From DATAEY01 sp038199035 (GTDB taxonomy: Bacteria > Actinomycetota > Thermoleophilia > Solirubrobacterales > Solirubrobacteraceae): a stretch of DNA of 64,000 bases. The stretch lies in assembly GCA_038199035.1 (NCBI GenBank), contig JBBPZM010000069.1, forward strand, positions 1-64,000, given 5' to 3'. The position numbers and the translations under genes were made by a program. Under the pieces are notes generated by a model that saw only the letters and a list, made by a program, of their open reading frames with translations, searched no databases and was not told where the DNA came from. Below are positions 1 through 7,624 of this stretch, one piece after another; position 1 is the stretch's first letter; each line of letters starts with the position of its first letter.

Positions 1-3
1 ACG

Positions 4-1917
4 ATGGCAGCCACCGCCAAACTCCGAGCCCCGGGCCTCTACCGCGCCGGCGCGTTCGCCCTCCTCGGCCTCGCCTTCGCTTACGGCGTGACCATCGCCG
101 TTCGCTCCCTCTACGGGTGGCACCCCTACCTCAACGGCAACTCGGTCTGCCTGGTCGCCCTGATCGCGATGCCGTTGTTCTCGCTGGTCGGCATCGGCGC
201 ATTCGACTACTGGTTCCGCTGGGCGGTGGGGAAGCCCACCCTCCCCGAGGATCACTCCTCCCACGGCGCCCACAGCTGGAAGGACTACTTCCGCGTCAAC
301 ACCGACCACAAGGTGATCGGCATCCAGTACGTGGTCACCTCGTTCTTCTTCCTGCTCGTCGGCGGTCTGATCGCCATGCTCATGCGCGCGGAGCTCGCCC
401 AGCCGGGAATGCAGTTCGTCGATTCCCAGACGTTCAACGGACTCTTCTCCGTGCACGCCTCGATCCTGATCTTCCTGTTCGTGATCCCGGTGTTCGCCGG
501 GCTGGCGAACTTCGTGCTGCCGCTGATGATCGGCGCGCCGGACATGGCCTTCCCCCGGCTCAACGCCCTCTCCTACTGGATGCTGCCGCTTGCCGGCATG
601 ATGATGATGGCGTCGTTCTTCGCGCCCGGGGGCTCATTCGCCACCGGTTGGACGGCCTACGCCCCGCTGTCCACGGAGGCGCCGATCGGCCAGATGTTCT
701 TCACCATCGGCGTGCAGTTCGCCGGCGCCTCCTCGGTGGCCACCGCGCTGAACTTCCTCGTCACGATCATCACCATGCGGGCGCCGGGCATGAGCTTCTG
801 GCGCATGCCCCTGCTGGTGTGGGCCAACTTCTCGACCTCGCTGCTGGTGGTGATCGCGACGCCCTTCGTCGCCGCCTCCCAATTCTTCGTCCTCCTCGAT
901 CGAGCCCTGGGCTTCAACTTCTTCGCATCGGTCCATGGCGGCAACGTGCTCATGTACCAGCACGTCTTCTGGTTCTACTCGCACCCGGCCGTCTACATCA
1001 TGATGCTGCCGGGCTTTGGGATCATCAGCGAGGTCCTGTCGGTGAAGGCGCGCAAGCCGATCTTCGGCTACCGGATGATGGCCTTCTCGCTACTGGCCAT
1101 CGTGATGCTCGGCTTCACGGTCTGGGCACACCACATGTTCGTCTCGGGCATGCAGTCCTGGATCCGCATCCCGATGATGATCACCACCGCGATCATCGCC
1201 GTGCCCACCGGGATCAAGATCTTCTCCTGGCTGGCGACGCTGTGGCGAGGCGTCCTGCATCTCGACACGCCCATGCTCTTCGCGCTGGGCTTTCTGACCA
1301 TGTTCACGCTGGGCGGGATCAGCGGGGTGATGCTGGCCATGATCCCGGTGACCATCCACGTCTCCGACACCTACTTCATCGTCGCCCACATCCACTACGT
1401 GCTGTTCGGCGGGTCGCTGTTTACGATCTTCGCCGGCGTCTACTACTGGTTTCCCAAGATGACGGGCCGGATGTACGACGAGCGCCTGGGCAAGATCCAC
1501 TTCTGGATGACCTTCATCGGCTTCAACGCCACGTTTGGGCCGATGCACGTCATCGGGCTCCAGGGCATGCCCCGGCGCGTCGCCGACTACGCCGAGAAGT
1601 TCGCCGGCTGGAACCTCTTCATCTCGATCGCCTCGTTCTTCGTCGGCCTGAGCACGCTGGTCTTCGTCTACAACATGGTCGCCTCGTGGCGCCACGGCCC
1701 GCGGGCCGCGGGCAACCCGTGGCGCGCGCTGACGCTCGAGTGGCAGGTCTCGTCGCCCCCGCCGGTGTTCAACTTCGACACCGTCCCCACCGTGGTCGGC
1801 GGCCCCTACGAGTACGGGGTCCCCGGGGCGGTGCACGGGGTGTTCAAGCCCGCGCCCGAGCCCAAGCCCGCGGCGGCGGGGAGCGTCGCCTCGTCCACCC
1901 ACCCGGGAACGGAGTGA
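4..1917 (+). CDS. ctaD: cytochrome c oxidase subunit I, A2 type
   Basis: Heme-copper oxidase catalytic subunit of 637 residues that reduces O2 to water in the membrane and pumps protons. The low-spin heme ligands are H151 and H464, the high-spin heme ligand is H462, and the CuB ligands are H327, H376 and H377, with the cross-linked Tyr at Y331. The helix VI motif reads YSHPAVY, which is the A2-type signature: the D-channel glutamate of A1 enzymes (HPEVY) is absent and the preceding YS pair replaces it. An N-terminal extension of about 90 residues carries two extra membrane segments before the usual start of the family. The C-terminal 40 residues are Pro/Ala-rich. Subunit II is not in the window and probably lies just upstream. 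The start is an ATG only 3 bases from the window edge, so an earlier start cannot be excluded. Confidence 0.97.
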   Translation: MAATAKLRAPGLYRAGAFALLGLAFAYGVTIAVRSLYGWHPYLNGNSVCLVALIAMPLFSLVGIGAFDYWFRWAVGKPTLPEDHSSHGAHSWKDYFRVNTDHKVIGIQYVVTSFFFLLVGGLIAMLMRAELAQPGMQFVDSQTFNGLFSVHASILIFLFVIPVFAGLANFVLPLMIGAPDMAFPRLNALSYWMLPLAGMMMMASFFAPGGSFATGWTAYAPLSTEAPIGQMFFTIGVQFAGASSVATALNFLVTIITMRAPGMSFWRMPLLVWANFSTSLLVVIATPFVAASQFFVLLDRALGFNFFASVHGGNVLMYQHVFWFYSHPAVYIMMLPGFGIISEVLSVKARKPIFGYRMMAFSLLAIVMLGFTVWAHHMFVSGMQSWIRIPMMITTAIIAVPTGIKIFSWLATLWRGVLHLDTPMLFALGFLTMFTLGGISGVMLAMIPVTIHVSDTYFIVAHIHYVLFGGSLFTIFAGVYYWFPKMTGRMYDERLGKIHFWMTFIGFNATFGPMHVIGLQGMPRRVADYAEKFAGWNLFISIASFFVGLSTLVFVYNMVASWRHGPRAAGNPWRALTLEWQVSSPPPVFNFDTVPTVVGGPYEYGVPGAVHGVFKPAPEPKPAAAGSVASSTHPGTE

Positions 1918-1961
1918 GCGCGCATGAGTCGAGCTGATGCCAGCGAGCGGGTGAGGGCCTG

Positions 1962-2792
1962 ATGGCCAACGTCCTGGTCGTGGCCAACGAGACCATCGGG
2001 GGGCGCAAGCTGCTCGAAGCGGTGCTGGCGCGCACCAAGGAGGGCGACGCGCGCTTCTTCCTCGTCGTCCCCCAGAACCGTCCCCGGCACGGGCGGGTGA
2101 TCTACGACGAGGCGGTGCGCGACGCGGCGCAGGTCCGGGTCGACCTCGCGCGCCAGGTCATGGCCGCAGAGGGGGTCGAGGTCGAGGGCGAGGTCGGCGA
2201 CGAGGACCCGTTCACCGCGGCCATGGACGCCATCTCGCTCTTCCGGGCCGACGAGGTGATCGTCTCCACCTTCCCCGCAAGCCGCTCGGGCTGGCTGCGG
2301 CGCGACCTGGTCGAGCGGATCGCCGACGCCTCGGGGCTGCCGGTCCAGCACGTCGTCACCGACCTCCAGGCCGAGGGACTCCCGTTCACGGTGACCCTGG
2401 TGGTGGCCAACCAGACGGCGGAGACCGAGGCCCTGCGAAACGTGCTCAAGGAGAAGGCCGCGGGCGAGGGCCAGCACCTGTTCATCGTCGTCATGCCGCA
2501 GTCCGACGGGTCAGGCGAGGCGGCGGGCGAGGCGCGCCAGCGGCTCGGGCAGACGCTGGCCTCCCTGCGCTCCGAGGGGCTTCTGTGCGCCGGCATGATC
2601 GGCGACCCCGATCCCCACACCGCGGCCATGAACGCTCTCCAGGCCTTCCACGTCGACGAGGTGGTCATCTCGACCTTCCCGCCCGCCCGCTCGGCGTGGC
2701 TGCGCGGGGACATCATCGACCGCCTGAGCCAGGCGACCGCCGTGCCCGTCGAGCACGTGATGGCCCAGGAGCGGGCGGGAGCCCCGAGCTGA
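1962..2792 (+). CDS. tandem universal-stress-protein-like protein
   Basis: Cytoplasmic protein of 276 residues made of two copies of one alpha/beta domain (about 1-135 and 138-270). The copies share the blocks DPFTAAMDA / DPHTAAMNA and IVSTFPASRSGWLR / VISTFPPARSAWLR, followed by LPVQHV / VPVEHV, so this is an internal duplication. The fold resembles universal stress proteins, but the usual ATP-binding G-x2-G-x9-G(S/T) motif is not obvious. The start ATG is preceded by a weak GAGGG. The stop overlaps the subunit III start by one base (TGATG), so it is translationally coupled into the oxidase operon. A regulatory or protective role for the oxidase is inference from position only. Confidence 0.85.
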   Translation: MANVLVVANETIGGRKLLEAVLARTKEGDARFFLVVPQNRPRHGRVIYDEAVRDAAQVRVDLARQVMAAEGVEVEGEVGDEDPFTAAMDAISLFRADEVIVSTFPASRSGWLRRDLVERIADASGLPVQHVVTDLQAEGLPFTVTLVVANQTAETEALRNVLKEKAAGEGQHLFIVVMPQSDGSGEAAGEARQRLGQTLASLRSEGLLCAGMIGDPDPHTAAMNALQAFHVDEVVISTFPPARSAWLRGDIIDRLSQATAVPVEHVMAQERAGAPS

Positions 2793-3409
2793 TGGAAGCC
2801 GCCGGGGCGCTCGTCCACGGCCACGGGCACGAGGACCACCACGGGCCGCCCGAGGCCCACCGCTCGTCGCGCGTCGAGCCCCAGCTGCTCGGGATGCTGC
2901 TCTTCATCGTCTCCGAGGTGATGATCTTCGGAGCGTTCTTCACCATGTACTTCTTCATCCGCGTGGCACGCGGGGACCCGTGGCCGGCGCCGGGCCAGGA
3001 GATCCCGACGCTGCCGGTGCTGATCAACACCCTGGTGCTGCTCTCGTCGTCGGTCACCCTCCACTGGGCGCAGACATCGATCAAGAACGACAACCGCCTG
3101 GGCCTCAAGGCCGGGATCCTCTCGACCTTCTTGCTGGGGATCACCTTCCTCTTCCTCCAGGTCAACGAGTACATCCACCTGGGCTACGCGCCGCACGACA
3201 GCGCGCAGGGGTCGATCTTCTACGGGCTGACGGGCCTGCACGGCGCGCACGTGTGCATCGGCCTGCTGCTGCTGGGCATGGTGACCGTGCGCGCGTTTCG
3301 GGGGCACTACTCGCCTCACGAGCACCGGGGGGTCGAGGTACCGGGGATCTACTGGCACTTCGTCGATGTGATGTGGCTGATCGTCTACTTCACGATCTAC
3401 GTCCTCTAG
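2792..3409 (+). CDS. ctaE: cytochrome c oxidase subunit III
   Basis: Integral membrane subunit III of heme-copper oxidases, 205 residues with about five membrane segments. A His-rich N-terminus (HGHGHEDHHG) is followed by the family pattern of a first helix with LFIVSEVMIFGAFF, then NEYIHLGY, GLHGAHVCIG and the C-terminal YWHFVDVMWLIVYFTIYVL block. The start ATG overlaps the previous stop (TGATG), which fixes it. It stabilises subunit I and is not catalytic. It belongs with the A2-type subunit I upstream, and the short 36-residue membrane gene follows. Confidence 0.95.
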   Translation: MEAAGALVHGHGHEDHHGPPEAHRSSRVEPQLLGMLLFIVSEVMIFGAFFTMYFFIRVARGDPWPAPGQEIPTLPVLINTLVLLSSSVTLHWAQTSIKNDNRLGLKAGILSTFLLGITFLFLQVNEYIHLGYAPHDSAQGSIFYGLTGLHGAHVCIGLLLLGMVTVRAFRGHYSPHEHRGVEVPGIYWHFVDVMWLIVYFTIYVL

Positions 3410-3443
3410 GGCCCCAGCCCCTCCCTCCTCCCGCTCGCTTCCC

Positions 3444-3554
3444 ATGCTCAACCCGCTGCGCTCCGAGGCGGAGGCGTTTCGCTTCCTCATCTACGTGGTG
3501 GTCGTGATCGCGACGCTCACGGTGCTCGTGGTCGTGGGGCGGGCGATCCTCTGA
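3444..3554 (+). CDS. 36-residue single-span membrane protein
   Basis: Very small gene directly behind subunit III and on the same strand (35-bp gap). It encodes MLNPLRSEAEAFRFL followed by one strongly hydrophobic span (IYVVVVIATLTVLVVVGR) and ends AIL. I recognise no named family. The position suggests a small oxidase-associated polypeptide such as a subunit IV-like stabiliser. There is no clear Shine-Dalgarno sequence; the upstream is C/T-rich. Support comes from the uninterrupted frame, the plausible membrane topology and the otherwise unexplained gap in the operon. Confidence 0.6.
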   Translation: MLNPLRSEAEAFRFLIYVVVVIATLTVLVVVGRAIL

Positions 3555-3574
3555 GCCGCCTCCGCCTCGTCCCG

Positions 3575-5110
3575 GTGGGCGAAGCGACGGAGACGGACGC
3601 CGAGCCTTCCCGCCGCCACTACCCCCGCCCCCCGCTCGTTGCTCCGGGCGGAGCGGGCCGGTTGAGGGCGCGGCTGGCGCAGGTGCCTCCCCCGCTGGCG
3701 GCGCTGCTGGCGGCGGTGATGATCGTCGCCCTGGCCTGGGCGCTGCTGGCCCCGCCGGCCGAGGTCCCCGACGAGCCGGTGCACTTCGCCTACGTGCAGA
3801 TCCTGGCGGAGACCGGGCAGCGCCCGCAGGCCGACACCGGCGAGGCGCGCCGCAACGTCTACTCGAGCGAGCAGAGGTTGGCGCGCCGCTCGTCCAACTA
3901 CGAGGCTCCCATCTCGTTCCCGACCGTGCGCCCGGAGTGGCGGACATCGGCCTTCGCCCGCTGGCGCGGGCGCGAGTCGGCGCTGCCACCCCCGGCGCGG
4001 CGTGACGGCGGAGCGGCCAATTCGGCGGCGGGCAACCCGCCCCTCTACTACGCCTGGGAGGCGATCGCCTACCGCCTGACCGCGGCCTGGGGCCTGTTCA
4101 CCCGCTGGTACGCGATGCGGGTGTGGTCGATGCTGCTGCTCGGCGTGGCGGTGATCGCCACCTGGCTGCTGGCCGGCGAGCTCACCGGCGCCAACCGCCT
4201 GGCGCAGTTGGCGGCGAGCGCCTTCGTCGGGCTCCAGCCCGGTGCCACGGCCATCAGCGCCGGCATCAACCCCGACGGGGCGATGATCGCGGCCTGGGCG
4301 GTGGTGATGTGGCTGGGGGTCCGCCTGGTCCGGCGCGGCCTGAGCGCGGGCGGGGTGGCGGCGCTGGTCGTGGCCACCCTGGCCGCCCTGCTCATCAAGG
4401 CCACCTCGTTCGCCCTCCTGCCCGCCGTGGCCGTGGCCCTGGCGGTGAGCGCGCGGCGAGCGTTCCGCGGCCGGCGGCCGAGCCCCGCGGCCATCGCCGC
4501 GCTCGTGGCCCTGGTCGGCGCGGCCGCCGTAGCCGTGGTCGTCAGCGGTGCGGCCGACCGCCTGGCGGCCAACGACCAGAGCGGCGGCCAGCTGAGCGTC
4601 CACGGCTTCCTCTCCTACATGTGGCAGGCCTACCTGCCCAACCTGCCCTTCCAGACGCCCGTCCAGCACCTCGCCCCGTTCTGGGGCTATGACGTCTGGG
4701 TCAAGAGCGGGTGGGGCAACTTCGGGTGGGCCGAGCTGCTGTTGCCGCCCGCGGTGTACGTGGTCATCGGCGTGGCCTGCGTGGCCATCCTCGCCGGCGG
4801 CGCGCTGGCCGTGGCCCGCGCCCGCGCCCGCGTGGACTGGGGAGCGCTGGCCTTTCTGGCGGTGGCGGCGGCCGCGCTGGTCGTCGGGCTACACATCGGC
4901 GAGTACCGCCAGTTCCTGGACTCCCACCTCTCGCTCCTCCAGGGTCGCTACCTGCTCGTCCTCCTGCCGATCGGCGGGCTCGCCCTCGCCGGCGCCCTCG
5001 GTCAGGTTCCGCGGCGGCAGCGGCCGGTCGCCCTGGGCGTCGTGCTGGTGGCGATGCTCGCGCTCCAGGTCTTCGAGCTGGGCATCGTGGTGGGACGCTT
5101 CTATGCGTAG
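3575..5110 (+). CDS. DUF2142 polytopic membrane protein
   Basis: A 511-residue protein with a short Arg/Pro-rich cytoplasmic N-terminus and about ten membrane helices. The loop after helix 1 carries PDEPVHFAYVQ, and further on are GNPPLYYAWEA and INPDGAMIA, which are hallmarks of DUF2142. This family resembles GT-C glycosyltransferases of the envelope, with the acidic pair in the first outside loop. The chosen start is GTG at 3575, 20 bases after the previous stop; an in-frame TTG at 3662 is an alternative. It overlaps the next gene by 8 bases, so the two are probably one functional unit. Cell-envelope glycosylation is inference from the family. Confidence 0.85.
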   Translation: MGEATETDAEPSRRHYPRPPLVAPGGAGRLRARLAQVPPPLAALLAAVMIVALAWALLAPPAEVPDEPVHFAYVQILAETGQRPQADTGEARRNVYSSEQRLARRSSNYEAPISFPTVRPEWRTSAFARWRGRESALPPPARRDGGAANSAAGNPPLYYAWEAIAYRLTAAWGLFTRWYAMRVWSMLLLGVAVIATWLLAGELTGANRLAQLAASAFVGLQPGATAISAGINPDGAMIAAWAVVMWLGVRLVRRGLSAGGVAALVVATLAALLIKATSFALLPAVAVALAVSARRAFRGRRPSPAAIAALVALVGAAAVAVVVSGAADRLAANDQSGGQLSVHGFLSYMWQAYLPNLPFQTPVQHLAPFWGYDVWVKSGWGNFGWAELLLPPAVYVVIGVACVAILAGGALAVARARARVDWGALAFLAVAAAALVVGLHIGEYRQFLDSHLSLLQGRYLLVLLPIGGLALAGALGQVPRRQRPVALGVVLVAMLALQVFELGIVVGRFYA

Positions 5111-5816
5111 CCGCGCCGGCGCGGTGGTCGGCGTGGGGGCCGTGGTCATCGTGGTCGCGGCCGTCGTCGCCCTGCTCCTCGACCAGCGCGAGCTTGCCTT
5201 CACCAACGGCGTGGCTCCGGGCGAGGAGGTCGTGCGCCTCAAGCCCCAGCTCAACGCGTGCCAGCGCAATGTGCAGGTCCTCGCCCCCTTCGCGACGATC
5301 CGCCTGGCCACCGACAGCCACCACCGTCCCGGGCCGCTGCTGCGCCTCACGGTGCTCGAGCGCCGCTCGGGCCGGGTGCTGGGCGGCGGGACCGTACCGG
5401 CCGGCTACGTGACCCGCCTGGACGCCCCCCAGGACCAGATCTCGGGGTTCGTGGGACGGGTCAAGGCCAAGCGGGCGATCGACGTCTGCGTGACCAACGT
5501 CGGCGGACAGGCCGTGGCGCTCGGCGGCACGCTGGAGAGCCGCCCCGAGAACAGCGACCTGACCGCGGGGATCCGACGGGCGCGCCCCGTGCCGGGCAAC
5601 CTCGCGCTCTCCTTTCTCAAGCCCAAGCCCAGCTCGCTGCTGGCCGAGCTGCCCGCGGCGTTGCGCCGCGCCGCCCTCTTCCACCCCTCCTTCGTCGGGG
5701 CGTGGACCTTCTGGGTGCTGGCAGCCCTGCTGGCCGTCGTCGTGCCCCTGCTGCTCGCCCGCGCGGTCACTGCGGTCGGTGACGAGGGGACGGGGCCCGC
5801 CCCGCCGGACGCCTGA
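5103..5816 (+). CDS. membrane-anchored exported protein, partner of DUF2142 gene
   Basis: A 237-residue protein with an N-terminal membrane segment (AVVGVGAVVIVVAAVVALLL), an exported middle domain rich in beta-type sequence (residues about 30-175, with two Cys) and a second membrane segment near the C-terminus (FWVLAALLAVVVPLLLARAV). I do not recognise a named family. The ATG lies inside the end of the DUF2142 gene (8-bp overlap), which argues for coupled translation and a shared job at the outer face of the membrane. Confidence 0.75.
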   Translation: MRSRAGAVVGVGAVVIVVAAVVALLLDQRELAFTNGVAPGEEVVRLKPQLNACQRNVQVLAPFATIRLATDSHHRPGPLLRLTVLERRSGRVLGGGTVPAGYVTRLDAPQDQISGFVGRVKAKRAIDVCVTNVGGQAVALGGTLESRPENSDLTAGIRRARPVPGNLALSFLKPKPSSLLAELPAALRRAALFHPSFVGAWTFWVLAALLAVVVPLLLARAVTAVGDEGTGPAPPDA

Positions 5817-5904
5817 GGCACCGCCGACTCGACGCCTCGACCGGGCGGCGTGGCCGGGCGGCGTGGAGGGCGGGCGACCGGCCGCCCCGGGCGGGCCGGC
5901 GGCG

Positions 5905-5910
5905 TACCCT
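5905..5910 (+). promoter_or_regulatory. -10 box of leaderless ctaG-like gene
   Basis: TACCCT lies 8 nt before the GTG at 5919, with no Shine-Dalgarno sequence between. The spacing puts the transcription start at the start codon. Confidence 0.6.
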
Positions 5911-5918
5911 TTGAGGCG

Positions 5919-6854
5919 GTGATCGAGGCTCCCCCGTACGCCGTCGCGCTGACCTCCCACCTCAGCGAAGCTGTCCCCCCGCTGGTCGCCGCGCTGGCCG
6001 TGTGGTGGGGCTACCGGTGGCGCATGCGCACCCTTGCCATCCACGGGCGGCCCGTGGCGGCCTGGCGCGCCGCCTGCTTCGCCGTCGGACTGGCGATGTG
6101 CGTCGTGGCCCTGAGCCCACCGGTCGACGCGGTCAGCGACCAGCTGCTGGCCGGGCACATGGCCCAGCACCTGCTGCTGGCCGACGTCGGGGCGCTCGCC
6201 CTCGTCCTCGGGCTCACCGGCCCGTTGCTCGCGCCGATCCTCTCGCTGCCCGTGCTCGGCCGCCTGCGCGCGCTGGCCCACCCGCTCGTGGCCCTGCCGC
6301 TGTGGGCCATCGACCTCTACGTCTGGCACCTCCCGCTGCTCTACCAGGGGGCGCTGCGCCACCCGGTCGTCCACGCGCTCGAGCACGCCATGTTCCTGGC
6401 CTTCGGCGTGAACATGTGGATGGCGCTGCTGGGACCGCTGCCCAAGCCGCGCTGGTTCGGGAACGGGGCGAGGCTGGCCTACGTCGTGGTCGTGCGCCTG
6501 GCCGGAGCCGGACTGGCCAACGTCCTGATCTGGGCGGGCGCCGCCTTCTATCCGTACTACGGTCCCGGGACCGCGCACTGGGGCCTGTCGGTGCTCGGCG
6601 ATCAGAATGCCGCCGGCGGCCTGATGATGGTCGAGGGCTCGCTTCTGACCATCGGCCTCTTCGCCTGGCTGTTCCTGCGCACGGCGAGCGAGAGCGAGGA
6701 GCGCCAGGGCCTCCTCGACCTGGCGCGGGAGCGCGGCGTGGAGCTCTCCGACCAGCGCGCGGCGCGCGCCGTCGCCGCCGGCCGGGGGGACGAGCTGCGC
6801 CGCCGTCTCGAGCTCGCGGGCGAGCCCGGCCCCGCGGGCCGCCCCGCTACTTGA
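5919..6854 (+). CDS. ctaG: caa3-type oxidase assembly factor (CtaG family)
   Basis: Polytopic membrane protein of 311 residues in the Caa3_CtaG family, needed in Bacillus for caa3 oxidase assembly and copper delivery. The diagnostic HMAQHLLL block and later HLPLLYQGAL, EHAMFLAFG and GLMMVEG segments are present, with seven or so membrane spans and a charged cytoplasmic tail. I start it at GTG 5919 because a TACCCT box stands 8 nt upstream; an in-frame GTG at 5850 would add 23 Arg/Gly-rich residues. Its last 8 bases overlap the end of the convergent cytochrome c gene. The function fits the oxidase genes upstream. Confidence 0.88.
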   Translation: MIEAPPYAVALTSHLSEAVPPLVAALAVWWGYRWRMRTLAIHGRPVAAWRAACFAVGLAMCVVALSPPVDAVSDQLLAGHMAQHLLLADVGALALVLGLTGPLLAPILSLPVLGRLRALAHPLVALPLWAIDLYVWHLPLLYQGALRHPVVHALEHAMFLAFGVNMWMALLGPLPKPRWFGNGARLAYVVVVRLAGAGLANVLIWAGAAFYPYYGPGTAHWGLSVLGDQNAAGGLMMVEGSLLTIGLFAWLFLRTASESEERQGLLDLARERGVELSDQRAARAVAAGRGDELRRRLELAGEPGPAGRPAT

Positions 6855-7581
6855 CCGTGAGCTTGCCCACCATGCCGGCCTGGCGGTGGGCGTCGACGCT
6901 GCAGTAGAAGGTGTAGGTCCCCGGCTTGAGCGTCACCTGGATGGTCGACACGTGCCCTCCCTGCCCGATCGGCCCGAGCTTGCTGGCCCCCGGCCCCTGG
7001 ATGGCGATGTTGTGGGGCACGCTCGACTTGTTGAGCGAGTCGATCGTGACCGGCCCGGGCTTGGCCTGCGCGTTCTTGAACTGGTAGAGGAGCTGACCGT
7101 TGGGGTCGGCGGGGATGTCCAGCTTGCCCGCCTGCTCCACGGCCAGCGGCTTCTGCCCGCCGCCGACCGCCGTCGCCAGTGCGCCGGTGTCCTTGCCGGG
7201 CTTGGCCGCGACCGAGGCCACGTAGGCCGCGACGTCCTCAGCGTCGCGGCCGGTGACCAGCTTGGCCGGCATCACGCCCTGGCGGTTGGGATAGAGGATC
7301 TGCTTGTGCACGAGCCCACGGATCGTGCCGCGCTTGAAGCCGTCGCCGAGGGAGGCCTGGAAGGCCTGATCGAGGTCGGGGCCCACCTGGCCCTTGCTGC
7401 CGGCGCGGCTGAGGACGTGACAGGAGCCGCACTTGGCCACGAAGAGCTGCTTGCCGCGGACGAGGTCGGGCTGGCCCTGCTTGACCTCGCAGCCGGCGAG
7501 GGCGACCAGCAGGGCCGCCGCGACGAGGATCCCCGCCGGCACCTTGACGCGAGACGGCGATCCGGTCCAGGGCGCGCGCAT
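6847..7581 (-). CDS. lipoprotein: cytochrome c fused to cupredoxin
   Basis: A 244-residue exported lipoprotein. The signal peptide ends in a lipobox LAGC (Cys31). A class I cytochrome c domain follows with CGSCH at 51-55 and a likely axial Met in QGVMPAK. The C-terminal third is a type 1 copper domain: a His in SSVPHNI and the C-x4-H-x4-M loop in YCSVDAHRQAGM. Both redox centres are on one chain, so it could carry electrons to the neighbouring oxidase or bridge soluble carriers. It is not a CuA domain, because only one Cys is present. A TAGAGT box sits 11 nt before the ATG. The gene is convergent with ctaG and overlaps it by 8 bp. Confidence 0.88.
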   Translation of the reverse strand: MRAPWTGSPSRVKVPAGILVAAALLVALAGCEVKQGQPDLVRGKQLFVAKCGSCHVLSRAGSKGQVGPDLDQAFQASLGDGFKRGTIRGLVHKQILYPNRQGVMPAKLVTGRDAEDVAAYVASVAAKPGKDTGALATAVGGGQKPLAVEQAGKLDIPADPNGQLLYQFKNAQAKPGPVTIDSLNKSSVPHNIAIQGPGASKLGPIGQGGHVSTIQVTLKPGTYTFYCSVDAHRQAGMVGKLTVK

Positions 7582-7592
7582 GGGGAGGCGGC

Positions 7593-7598
7593 ACTCTA
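7593..7598 (-). promoter_or_regulatory. -10 box of cytochrome c-cupredoxin gene
   Basis: TAGAGT on the minus strand, 11 nt before the ATG at 7581. It predicts a leader of only a few bases. Confidence 0.45.
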
Positions 7599-7624
7599 TC
7601 CCAGGCCGGGCTCGCTGGGCGTGG

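Noticed and set aside
1924..1962. 12-codon micro-ORF (MSRADASERVRA) between ctaD and the USP gene, with a TGATG overlap
   Set aside because: It has no ribosome-binding site or promoter, is very short, and the overlap can arise by chance; not enough to call a gene.
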